Assembly: GCF_002890915.1 (NCBI RefSeq)
Contig: NZ_POUT01000017.1
Span: forward strand, 1 to 64,000
From: Stutzerimonas stutzeri
GTDB taxonomy: Bacteria; Pseudomonadota; Gammaproteobacteria; Pseudomonadales; Pseudomonadaceae
Length of the DNA: 64,000 bases
Direction: 5' to 3'
The position numbers and the translations under genes were made by a program. The notes below the pieces were generated by a model. The model ran no database searches. It was given only the letters and a program-made list of their open reading frames with translations, and was not told the DNA's origin. Of this stretch, positions 47,093 to 55,279 are shown one piece after another (positions within the stretch are counted from its first letter, which is position 1; each line of letters starts with the position of its first letter).

Positions 47093-48964
47093 ATGCGACT
47101 GCTGAAAAAGGCTCTGCGGGGGCTCTTGCTGCTGGCCGTGCTGGCGGTGGGTGTGGGGCTTTATTTCGTGGCCTATCCGAACCTGCCGGACTACGAGGCA
47201 CCCGAGGCGCTGCATTATCTGGAGCAGTGGGACGATGCGCAGCGGCAGGCCTACTACTACACGCCGCAGGGTACGCAGGTAAAAGGGCTGGAATACGACT
47301 GGTTCCTCGCGCTGGAGCTGCCCTTCGGCCGCGACAGGTTCGCCACGCCCGAGTACCTGGCGCGTTTCGGCTTCCTGGTCAATCCCGGCCAGCAACCTAC
47401 CGCGCTGAACCCGGGCAACCTGCCGGTCGGCTTCGCCCGCCACGAAGACGACGAAACCGGCCGCACCTATCTGGACGTGACTTGCGCGGCCTGCCATACC
47501 GGCGAGCTGCGCTACAACGGCCAGGCGGTGCGTATCGATGGCGGCGCGGCCATGCATTCGCTGGCCTCGACCGTGCCGACCCTGCGCGGTGGCGCGTTCG
47601 GCCAGGCGCTCGGCATGAGCATGGCCTTCACCTACTACAACCCGTTCAAGTTCCGCCGCTTCGCCCACGAGGTGCTGGGCGACGACTACGAGCAGGGCCG
47701 CGACCAGTTGCGCCATGACTTCAAGCAGGTGCTCGACCGCCTGCTCGCCACCGCCTACAACGACTGGCACCGCGGGTTGTACCCGACCGAAGAGGGATTC
47801 GGCCGCACCGATGCCTTCGGGCGCATCGCCAACGGCGTATTCGGCGATGCCATCGATCCGGCCAACTATCGCGTGGCCAACGGTCCGGTGAGCTATCCGC
47901 ACCTGTGGGACATCTGGAAATTCGACTGGGTGCAGTGGAACGGCTCGGCCATGCAGCCGATGGCGCGCAATATCGGCGAGGCACTGGGCGTCGGGGCGAC
48001 GCTGCAGTTGCTGCACGAGAATGGCCAGCCGGTTGCCGAGGCCGAGCGCTACGCCTCCGGCGTGCGGGTGCGCGACCTGCACACGCTGGAAACCACGCTG
48101 ATGCAGCTGGCGCCGCCCCGCTGGCCGGAGGAAGTCCTGGGCCGGATCGACCTGGAACAGGCGAGCCTCGGCCGCGCGCTGTACCGGGAGAACTGTGCCC
48201 GCTGCCACGCCCCCGATCCGAAGCCGGTCGACCAGCGCTTCGCACCGGAGCGCGATCCCGAATGGCGGATGAAGGTGATCCCCACCGCGGTGGTCGGCAC
48301 CGACCCGACCACCGCCGACAATATCGCCGATCACCGTTTCGACCTGACCCGCCTGGGCTGGACCCAGGACGAGCTCGACCGGCTGGACGTGCAGCTCTAC
48401 GGCGCACCGGCCGGCCTGCTGGACCTGAGCCGCCTGTCCAGCGCCAAGGGCCTGGCCTACATCACCGCCTACGTCGAGGAGCGCGCCTATCGCGAGGCGG
48501 GTATCGGCCAGGCCGAGCGCGCCGCATTCGACGGCTTCGGCCTGCCGATCGGCGTGCAGGAACTGCGCGGCTACAAGGCGCGCCCGCTCGATGGCATCTG
48601 GGCAACGCCGCCGTTCCTGCACAACGGCTCGGTGGCGAATCTGTTCGAACTGCTGTCGCCGGTCGCCGAGCGCCAGGCGCAGTTCTGGGTCGGCAGCCGC
48701 GAATACGATCCGCGCCGTGCCGGCATCCGCACCGAACGCTTCGCCGGCGGCTTCCTGCTCGATACCACGATCACCGGCAACAGCAACCGCGGCCACGAAT
48801 TCCGCGCCGGTTGCCGCGGCAACGGCGTGATCGGCCGGGCGCTGGCGCCGCACGAGCGCTGGGCGCTGGTCGAGTACCTCAAGGTGCTGGGCGATCCGCG
48901 TTTCGAATCGCGCCTGGAAGACGTCCCGACACAACCGTACAACCCCGGCCCGACCTGCCCCTGA
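47093..48964 (+). CDS. membrane-anchored di-haem cytochrome c / peroxidase-like protein (623 aa)
   Basis: N-terminal membrane helix (residues ~5-27, ALRGLLLLAVLAVGVGLYFVAY) and two haem c sites: CAACH near residue 130 and CARCH near 369. Later parts (DGIWATPPFLHNGSVANLFELL, GHEFRAGCRGNGVIGR) match di-haem cytochrome c peroxidase-like family proteins. A His/Met axial-ligand arrangement cannot be judged by eye. The next gene is catalase-family 25 bases downstream, so the pair probably deals with peroxides or oxidised lipids at the cytoplasmic membrane/periplasm face. Confidence 0.85.
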   Translation: MRLLKKALRGLLLLAVLAVGVGLYFVAYPNLPDYEAPEALHYLEQWDDAQRQAYYYTPQGTQVKGLEYDWFLALELPFGRDRFATPEYLARFGFLVNPGQQPTALNPGNLPVGFARHEDDETGRTYLDVTCAACHTGELRYNGQAVRIDGGAAMHSLASTVPTLRGGAFGQALGMSMAFTYYNPFKFRRFAHEVLGDDYEQGRDQLRHDFKQVLDRLLATAYNDWHRGLYPTEEGFGRTDAFGRIANGVFGDAIDPANYRVANGPVSYPHLWDIWKFDWVQWNGSAMQPMARNIGEALGVGATLQLLHENGQPVAEAERYASGVRVRDLHTLETTLMQLAPPRWPEEVLGRIDLEQASLGRALYRENCARCHAPDPKPVDQRFAPERDPEWRMKVIPTAVVGTDPTTADNIADHRFDLTRLGWTQDELDRLDVQLYGAPAGLLDLSRLSSAKGLAYITAYVEERAYREAGIGQAERAAFDGFGLPIGVQELRGYKARPLDGIWATPPFLHNGSVANLFELLSPVAERQAQFWVGSREYDPRRAGIRTERFAGGFLLDTTITGNSNRGHEFRAGCRGNGVIGRALAPHERWALVEYLKVLGDPRFESRLEDVPTQPYNPGPTCP

Positions 48965-48989
48965 CCGGTAACTGAACAAGGATCGCGAC

Positions 48990-50126
48990 ATGCTCAAGAG
49001 AATCTGGCTCTGGCTCGGTCGGCTGCTGGGCCGCCTGCTGCTCACCACCGTCGCCCTCGGCCTGGCCGGCTGGGCCATCGGCGCGCTGTATTACCAGTCG
49101 AAATACAGCGGCCCGGTGTCCACCGAGGAGGAGATCGCACCGACCGAGGCGGCCGACACCCAGGCGATCATCGCCGACGCCATCGCCGTGGTGGAGCAGC
49201 ACAGCGAGAACACCCGCGTGCTGCGCGACGCCCATGCCAAGGCGCACGGCTGCGTGCGCGCCGAAGTCAGCGTGCGCGCCGACCTGGACCCCGAGCTGCG
49301 CCATGGCGTGTTCGGCGAGCCGGGTAAGACCTGGCAGGCCTGGGTACGCCTGTCCAACGGCAACGCCTACCCGCAGTTCGACCGCATCCGCGATGCCCGC
49401 GGCATGGCCATCAAGCTGCTCGACGTGCCGGGCGAGAAGCTCACCCACGACCCGCGCCACGCCGGCGAGCAGGACTTCGTGATGTTCAACCACCCGGTGT
49501 TCTTCGTCCGCGACGTCGCCGAATACCGCAGCAACTTCGCCGCCCAGGCGCAGGGCAAGAAGGCGCTGGCGTTCTTCCCGAGCGCCGACCCGCGCAGCTG
49601 GGAGCTGCGCCACCTGTTCATCGCGCTGCAGACACTGGCCCCGGCCCCTGCGAGCCCGGTGGCCACCACCTACAGCTCGGTGGCGCCCTACAAGCTCGGC
49701 CCGCACAACATCAAGTACCGGGTGATCCCGACGCCGGAACAGTGCCCGGACTACCGGCTACCCGAGCAGAACCGCGACCTGCCGAACTTCCTGCGCAGCG
49801 CGCTCTACCAGCAACTGTCGCTGGACCGCGCGCCGGCCTGCTTCGCCCTGCAGGTGCAGCGGCAGAACGCCGCGGACTACATGCCGATCGAGGACACCAG
49901 CATCGAGTGGGACGAAGCCATCTCACCCTTCGAGACGGTCGCCGACATCCGCCTGCCGCCGCAGGATTTCGACAGCCCCGAGCAGAACCTGGCCTGCGAC
50001 AACCTTTCCTTCAACCCCTGGCACGCGCTGCCGGCACATCGCCCCATCGGCGGCATCAACCGCCTGCGCAAGGCCGTGTACGAGGCGATCAGCAGCTACC
50101 GGCTCGAACGCAACGGCGCGCTGTAA
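48990..50126 (+). CDS. catalase-family protein with N-terminal membrane anchor (378 aa)
   Basis: One N-terminal transmembrane segment (RLLLTTVALGLAGWAIGALYY). The fold is catalase-like: HAKAHGCVRAEVSVRADLDPELRHGVFGEPGKTWQAWVRLSNGN (active-site His region), GMAIKLLDVPGEKL, and DFVMFNHPVFFVRD. It is shorter than a canonical catalase and lacks the full C-terminal haem-Tyr region that I can recognise, so the activity may be peroxygenase-like. Coupled to the di-haem gene by a 25-base gap. Confidence 0.85.
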   Translation: MLKRIWLWLGRLLGRLLLTTVALGLAGWAIGALYYQSKYSGPVSTEEEIAPTEAADTQAIIADAIAVVEQHSENTRVLRDAHAKAHGCVRAEVSVRADLDPELRHGVFGEPGKTWQAWVRLSNGNAYPQFDRIRDARGMAIKLLDVPGEKLTHDPRHAGEQDFVMFNHPVFFVRDVAEYRSNFAAQAQGKKALAFFPSADPRSWELRHLFIALQTLAPAPASPVATTYSSVAPYKLGPHNIKYRVIPTPEQCPDYRLPEQNRDLPNFLRSALYQQLSLDRAPACFALQVQRQNAADYMPIEDTSIEWDEAISPFETVADIRLPPQDFDSPEQNLACDNLSFNPWHALPAHRPIGGINRLRKAVYEAISSYRLERNGAL

Positions 50127-50384
50127 GGCGCACAGGCAAGACGATACGTGCAGAAGCCGAGCCCATGCCCGCGAAGCTTTTACTGAATGTTCGCGGGCAT
50201 GGCCCGCTCCTACAGACTTCCGCACTTCGCGCACGTAATCGGGATAGGCCCCAGCGTAATCGGCAGCGCGCCTTGCCATCATTGCGCCACAGGCGAAATC
50301 TTCCGTGCGCTGTCTAGCCAGGCGGGGCCCTGCTAGCATCAATCACTATCCCAATTGCCGGAACAAGGCGACCGTTTGCGGAAA
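50127..50384. other. spacer with REP element before the Mla-type operon
   Basis: No gene. Contains a REP hairpin (ATGCCCGCGAA at 50165-50175 and its complement at 50190-50200) followed by GGCCCGCTCCTACA, the usual Pseudomonas REP tail. Confidence 0.6.
50165..50214. repeat. REP element
   Basis: ATGCCCGCGAA, 14-base loop, TTCGCGGGCAT, then GGCCCGCTCCTACA. The same core and tail recur at 53885-54013. Confidence 0.7.
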
Positions 50385-51533
50385 ATGAGCGCTATGACCT
50401 CAACGTCTCCCGGTTCCCTGACGCTCGACCGAAGCGCCCGGCAGCCGCTGGTGCGCATCGCCGGCGACTGGACGCTTGCCCACTACGGCGCGTTGCGGCG
50501 CGAGGTGGAACGCCTGTTGCCGCAGCTCGACGCGCACAGCCAGGTCGAACTGGACCGGCTCGGTGCGCTGGATACCGCAGGCGCCGGGCTGCTGGTCGAA
50601 CTGCTGGGCCAGGAACGCATCGCCGCGATCGAGGCCTGGGGGCCACGGTTGCCCGCCGAGCGCCTGGCGCTGTTGCGTAGCGTCGCCGCCGCGCTGAATC
50701 GGCCCGAGGCGCCGCAGCCGGTACAGGGTTACGCCTTCTGCGACGTGCTGGCGCATATCGGCCAGGCGGTTTCCACGCTCTGGCGGCAACAGCGCACCCT
50801 GCTCGGCTTCATTGGCCTGACCCTGGAGACCCTCGCGCTTTCGCTACCGCGCCCACGACGCTGGCGGCTGACCTCGCTGACCGTACACATCGAGCAGACC
50901 GGTCTCGACGCGATCCCCATCGTCGCCCTGCTGACCTTCCTGGTCGGCGCGGTGGTGGCCTTCCTCGGCGCCACGGTGCTGGCGGACTTCGGCGCGACCA
51001 TCTACACGGTCAACCTGGTGGGCTTTTCCTTCCTGCGCGAATTCGGCGTGCTGCTGGCGGCGATCCTGCTGGCCGGGCGCAGCGCCAGCGCCTTCGCCGC
51101 GCAGATCGGCTCGATGAAGTCCAACGAGGAGATCGATGCGATCCGCACCCTCGGCCTGAGCCCCATCGAACTGCTGGTGCTGCCGCGGGTACTGGCGATG
51201 CTGATCACCCTGCCGATCCTGACCTTCATCGGCATGCTCAGCGGCATCGCCGGCGGGCTGGCGGTCTGCGCGCTGACGCTGGACATCTCGCCGATCATGT
51301 TCTTCACCATCATGCAGCGCGACATTGCCATCAACCACTTCCTGGTCGGCCTCGGCAAGGCCCCGGTGTTTGCCTTCCTGATCGCGGTGATCGGCTGCCT
51401 GGAAGGCTTCAAGGTCAGCGGCAGCGCGCAATCGGTGGGCGAACACACCACCTCCAGCGTGGTGCAGGCGATCTTCATGGTGATCCTGCTGGACGCCATC
51501 GCCGCGCTGTTCTTCATGGAGATGGGCTGGTGA
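50385..51533 (+). CDS. MlaE-type lipid ABC transporter permease with STAS-like N-terminus (382 aa)
   Basis: Residues ~1-115 form a STAS-like domain (VRIAGDWTLAHYGALRREVERLLPQL, LDTAGAGLLVELLGQE). The rest is an MlaE/YrbE permease (GFIGLTLETLALSL; VGAVVAFLGATVLADFGA; FLREFGVLLAAILLAGRSASAFAAQIGSMKSNEEIDAIRTLG, the family hallmark). This fused form is known in Pseudomonas. Start taken at ATG 50385; ATG 50394 and an upstream TTG at 50355 are alternatives. Operates with the next three genes in retrograde or anterograde lipid traffic. Confidence 0.92.
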   Translation: MSAMTSTSPGSLTLDRSARQPLVRIAGDWTLAHYGALRREVERLLPQLDAHSQVELDRLGALDTAGAGLLVELLGQERIAAIEAWGPRLPAERLALLRSVAAALNRPEAPQPVQGYAFCDVLAHIGQAVSTLWRQQRTLLGFIGLTLETLALSLPRPRRWRLTSLTVHIEQTGLDAIPIVALLTFLVGAVVAFLGATVLADFGATIYTVNLVGFSFLREFGVLLAAILLAGRSASAFAAQIGSMKSNEEIDAIRTLGLSPIELLVLPRVLAMLITLPILTFIGMLSGIAGGLAVCALTLDISPIMFFTIMQRDIAINHFLVGLGKAPVFAFLIAVIGCLEGFKVSGSAQSVGEHTTSSVVQAIFMVILLDAIAALFFMEMGW

Positions 51534-52312
51534 CGGACGACGCGCTGATCCAGGTGCGCGGGCTGGTCAACCGCTTCGGCCAGCAGAGCGTGCACGAAAA
51601 CCTCGACCTGGATATCCGCCGCGGCGAGATCCTCGGCGTGGTCGGCGGCTCCGGCACCGGCAAGTCGGTGCTGCTGCGCAGTATCGTCGGCCTGCGCCGG
51701 CCCAACGCCGGCAGCGTCCGGGTGTTCGGCGAGAACCTGCTGGAGCTGCCGCCCGAGCGCCGTTCGCAGGTGGAACGGCGCTTCGGCGTGCTGTTCCAGC
51801 GCGGCGCGCTGTTCACCTCGCTGAACCTGCAGGAGAACGTCGCCCTGCCGCTGATCGAACACGCCGGGCTCGAACGCAAGGATGCCGAGCACCTGGCGCG
51901 GCTGAAGCTGGCGCTGGCCGGCCTGCCGGCCGACGCCGTCTGCAAGTACCCCGACGAACTGTCCGGCGGCATGGTCAAGCGTGCCGCGCTGGCCCGCGCG
52001 CTGGCGCTGGACCCGGAAGTGCTGTTTCTCGACGAGCCCACCGCCGGCCTCGACCCCATCGGCGCTGCGGCCTTCGACCAGCTGATCCTGACCCTGCGCG
52101 ACGCGCTGGGCCTCAGCGTGTTCCTGGTCACCCACGATCTGGATACGCTCTACACCATCTGCGACCGGGTCGCGGTGCTGGCCCGCCGGCACGTGCTGGT
52201 GGCCGACCGCCTGGAGGTGGTGGAAGCCACCGACGACGCCTGGATTCGCGCGTATTTCCACGGCCCGCGCGGCCGGGCGGCGCAACAGGCCGCCGACTTG
52301 CTGGAGGATTGA
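51530..52312 (+). CDS. MlaF-type ABC transporter ATPase (260 aa)
   Basis: GTG start at 51530 overlapping the permease stop (GTGA). Walker A GGSGTGKSV, signature ELSGGMVKRAALARALA, Walker B VLFLDEPTAGLDP and H-loop VTHDLDT. The FGVLFQRGALFTSLNLQENVALPL stretch is typical of MlaF. Powers the MlaE-like permease. Confidence 0.93.
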   Translation: MTDDALIQVRGLVNRFGQQSVHENLDLDIRRGEILGVVGGSGTGKSVLLRSIVGLRRPNAGSVRVFGENLLELPPERRSQVERRFGVLFQRGALFTSLNLQENVALPLIEHAGLERKDAEHLARLKLALAGLPADAVCKYPDELSGGMVKRAALARALALDPEVLFLDEPTAGLDPIGAAAFDQLILTLRDALGLSVFLVTHDLDTLYTICDRVAVLARRHVLVADRLEVVEATDDAWIRAYFHGPRGRAAQQAADLLED

Positions 52313-52313
52313 C

Positions 52314-53252
52314 ATGGAAACCCGCGCCCATCACGTGCTGATCGGCCTGTTCACCGTACTCGCGGTCGGCGGCGCCCTGCTGTTCGCCCTCTGGCTGGGC
52401 AAGTCCAGCATGGACCGCGAGTACAACTACTACGAGATCAGCTTCAGCCGCGCGGTCAGCGGCCTGTCCAGCGGCAGTGCGGTGGAATACAGCGGCATCC
52501 GGGTCGGCGACGTCGAGCAGCTGTGGCTCGAGCCGGACGACCCGCGCAAGGTGCGCGCGCGCATCCGCGTGTACACCGGCACCCCGATCAAGCAGGACAC
52601 CCGGGCGCGCCTGGCGTTGGCCAACATCACCGGCAGCATGATCATCCAGCTGCACAGCGGCACGCCGCAAAGCCCGCCGCTGGTGGGCAAGCACGGCGAG
52701 CTGCCGCTGATCATCGCCGACCCCTCGCCCCTGAGCGCGCTGCTGGAAAACGGCGAGGACCTGCTGAGCAACATCAACAACCTGCTGCGCAGCGCCAACC
52801 TGATGCTTTCCGAAGACAACGCCGGGCACATCGGCCGCACCCTGGCCAACCTCGAGCAAGCCACCAGCGTGCTCGCCGAGCAGCGCGGCGACCTCAGCCA
52901 GGCGCTGACCCAGCTCGCCCAGCTGGGCCGGCAGACCAACGCCGCACTGGAGGAAATCACCCGCCTGACGCGCAACGCCAACGGCCTGCTCGACGACGAA
53001 GGCCGCCAGCTGCTGGCCCGCGCCGGCCAGTCGATGGCCGGCCTGGAGCGCGCCACCTCGCGCCTGGACGACCTGCTCGCCGACAACCAGGGTGCACTGA
53101 CCAATGGCCTGCAGGGCTTCAACGACCTCGGCCCGGCGATCAACGAACTGCGCGGCACCCTCGGTGCCCTGCGCCGCATGACCCAGCGCCTCGAAGACAA
53201 CCCCAGCGGCTTCCTGCTCGGCCGCGAGAAGATCCAGGAGTTCACCCCATGA
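52314..53252 (+). CDS. MlaD-type MCE-domain protein (312 aa)
   Basis: N-terminal membrane anchor (HHVLIGLFTVLAVGGALLFALWLG) then the MCE domain: YEISFSRAVSGLSSGSAVEYSGIRVGDVEQLWL and ITGSMIIQLHSGTP. A long coiled C-terminal helix (residues ~165-270) follows. It would form the periplasmic lipid tunnel of the transporter. Starts one base after the ATPase stop and overlaps the lipoprotein gene by four bases. Confidence 0.92.
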   Translation: METRAHHVLIGLFTVLAVGGALLFALWLGKSSMDREYNYYEISFSRAVSGLSSGSAVEYSGIRVGDVEQLWLEPDDPRKVRARIRVYTGTPIKQDTRARLALANITGSMIIQLHSGTPQSPPLVGKHGELPLIIADPSPLSALLENGEDLLSNINNLLRSANLMLSEDNAGHIGRTLANLEQATSVLAEQRGDLSQALTQLAQLGRQTNAALEEITRLTRNANGLLDDEGRQLLARAGQSMAGLERATSRLDDLLADNQGALTNGLQGFNDLGPAINELRGTLGALRRMTQRLEDNPSGFLLGREKIQEFTP

Positions 53253-53875
53253 GCCGCCGTGTGCCGATCCGTCCTTTCGCCCTTTCGCTCCTGCTGGGCC
53301 TGCTCTCGGCCTGCACCCTGCTGCCCGATGTCGAGCCGATCCGCGTGTTCCTGCTGCCGGCCGGGGACATGCCGGCCGCCGACGACGCGACCCGGCTGGA
53401 GCGGACGCTGCGCATCCACACCCCGCAGGCCAGCCGCATCCTCGCCGGGCCGCGCATCGCCGTGGTGCCGGCGGGCAACCAGATCAGCGCCTACCAAGGT
53501 GCGCGCTGGGGCGATGCGGCGCCGACCCTGCTGCGCGATCGGCTGATCGAAGCCTTTCGGCAAAGCGGCCAGCTGAGCGCCGTGAGCAGCGAAGAGACCG
53601 GCCTGCAGGCCGACCTGGCGCTGCTCAGCGACCTGCGCGCATTCCAGAGCGAGTATGTCGAAGGGGCACCGCAGGTGGTGATTCGGCTGGATGCCCAACT
53701 GGTGTCCACCGCCGATCAGCGCAGCCTCGCCAGCCGCCGCTTCGAGATTCGCCAGCCCAGCAGCGACGCGCAGCTGGAAAACGTGGTCAGCGCCTTCGGC
53801 CAGGCCAGCGACGAACTGAGCCGGCAACTGCTGGCCTGGACGCGGCAGGCCGTCCGCATAGCCGAGCCCCGCTAA
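53249..53875 (+). CDS. ABC-type transport auxiliary lipoprotein (PqiC-like), 208 aa
   Basis: ATG 53249 overlaps the MCE stop. Lipoprotein signal with LLSAC; mature part VEPIRVFLLPAGDM...RTLRIHTPQASRILAGPRIAVV and YQGARWGDAAPTLLRDRLIEAFRQSG is the auxiliary-lipoprotein (PqiC/YmbA-type) family that works with MCE transporters at the outer membrane. A larger overlapping frame on the same strand is a shadow upstream of this start. Confidence 0.9.
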   Translation: MSRRVPIRPFALSLLLGLLSACTLLPDVEPIRVFLLPAGDMPAADDATRLERTLRIHTPQASRILAGPRIAVVPAGNQISAYQGARWGDAAPTLLRDRLIEAFRQSGQLSAVSSEETGLQADLALLSDLRAFQSEYVEGAPQVVIRLDAQLVSTADQRSLASRRFEIRQPSSDAQLENVVSAFGQASDELSRQLLAWTRQAVRIAEPR

Positions 53876-54202
53876 GTGCCGCGTCCGCGAGCATGGCTCG
53901 CTCCTACCGGGGCGTTACGGGGCGCGGGGATCATGTAGGAGCCGGCTTGCCGGCGATCATTGGCGCTACGGTGGATCGCCGGCAAGGACTCGGCGTCCCC
54001 CCCGGCTCCTACAGGTCAGGTGTTCCCCGCCCTGCAAGGCTGGCCTGGCGCCATGACCACAGCGAATCGCCTATCCGCGGCGCCTATGTCGGCGAACGCT
54101 CACGAACGGGGTGCGAAATCGGGATTTTAATTGACGCAGGCTAAACACTCTTCAGCCTGATCGCTTAGCATGCGAACTATCGCGCCCGCATAAGGAACGT
54201 TC
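53876..54202. other. spacer with REP cluster between the Mla-type and RbbA-type operons
   Basis: No gene. Holds a REP half-copy near 53885-53908 (CGCGAGCATGGCTCGCTCCTAC) and an inverted REP pair at 53934-54013. The last ~60 bases before the next ATG are AT-richer and may hold its promoter. Confidence 0.55.
53934..54013. repeat. inverted REP pair (BIME-like)
   Basis: TGTAGGAGCCGGCTTGCCGGC on the left is matched by the complementary GCCGGC...CCGGCTCCTACA on the right, with a short non-repeated centre. Typical Pseudomonas BIME. Confidence 0.7.
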
Positions 54203-55279
54203 ATGAAAGCGCCAGCACAGAAAAACCTCCGCCGGATTCTGCTCGTGGTCGTTGCGCTCGTCGTCATTGGCCTGCTGGCCTGGTCGGAGCTGCGTACCGA
54301 CGGGCTGGGCGACGGTTTCGCCAGCGGTAACGGGCGCATCGAGGCCACCGAGATCGACGTGGCGACCAAGCTCGGCGGGCGCATCCGCGAGATCGCCGTC
54401 GACGAGGGCGACTTCGTCCAGCCCGGCCAGGTGATCGCGCGCATGGATACCGAGGTGCTGGAGGCGCAGCTCAACCAGGCCCGCGCCCAGGTGCGCCAGG
54501 CCGAGAACGCCATCCTCACCGCCCAGGCGCTGGTCGCCCAGCGCGAGAGCGAGAAGGCCACCGCCGAGGCCGTGGTGCACCAGCGCCGCGCCGAACTGAC
54601 CGCCGCGCAGAAGCGCCACCAGCGCACCGAGACCCTGGTCGCGCGCAACGCCATGCCGCGCCAACAACTGGACGACGACCTCGCCGCGATGCAGAGCGCC
54701 CAGGCCGCGCTGGCGGCCTCGCGGGCACAGGTGCTGTCCGCCGAGGCCGGCACCGCCGCGGCGAAATCCCAGGTGATCGAGGCACAATCGGCGCTGGAAG
54801 CCGCCCAGGCCAGCGTCGTGCGCCTGCAGGCCGACATCAGCGACAGCGAACTGAAGACCGACCGCGTGGCGCGTGTGCAATACCGCGTGGCGCAGCCGGG
54901 CGAAGTCCTGGCGGCCGGCGGCAAGCTGCTCAACCTGGTCGACCTGGCCGACGTCTACATGACCTTCTTCCTTCCCGAGCGCCAGGCCGGGCGCGTGGCC
55001 ATGGGCGCCGAGGTGCGGGTGGTGATCGACGCCGCGCCGCAGTACGTGATCCCGGCCCGGGTCAGCTACGTCGCCAGCGTCGCGCAGTTCACGCCGAAGA
55101 CCGTGGAGACCGAGAGCGAGCGCGAGAAGCTGATGTTCCGGGTCAAGGCACGGATCGACCCCGAGCTGCTGAAGAAGCACATGGAACAGGTCAAGACCGG
55201 CCTGCCCGGCATGGCCTACCTCAAGCTGGACGCCGACGCCGAGTGGCCCGCCCACCTGCAGATCAACGTCAGCCCATGA
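54203..55279 (+). CDS. HlyD-family membrane-fusion protein (YhiI-like), 358 aa
   Basis: Single membrane helix (ILLVVVALVVIGLLAWSEL), then biotinyl-lipoyl hairpins (NGRIEATEIDVATKLGGRIREI, VDEGDFVQPGQVIARMDTEVLEAQL) around a long coiled coil (~90-190, many Ala/Gln/Arg). The order HlyD, RbbA, YhhJ is the conserved yhiI-rbbA-yhhJ set. Stop overlaps the next ATG by four bases (ATGA at 55276). Confidence 0.9.
   Translation: MKAPAQKNLRRILLVVVALVVIGLLAWSELRTDGLGDGFASGNGRIEATEIDVATKLGGRIREIAVDEGDFVQPGQVIARMDTEVLEAQLNQARAQVRQAENAILTAQALVAQRESEKATAEAVVHQRRAELTAAQKRHQRTETLVARNAMPRQQLDDDLAAMQSAQAALAASRAQVLSAEAGTAAAKSQVIEAQSALEAAQASVVRLQADISDSELKTDRVARVQYRVAQPGEVLAAGGKLLNLVDLADVYMTFFLPERQAGRVAMGAEVRVVIDAAPQYVIPARVSYVASVAQFTPKTVETESEREKLMFRVKARIDPELLKKHMEQVKTGLPGMAYLKLDADAEWPAHLQINVSP

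Noticed and set aside
52523..53248. Long upstream extension of the auxiliary lipoprotein
   Set aside because: This part is an out-of-frame reading of the MCE gene; the lipoprotein signal begins at 53249.
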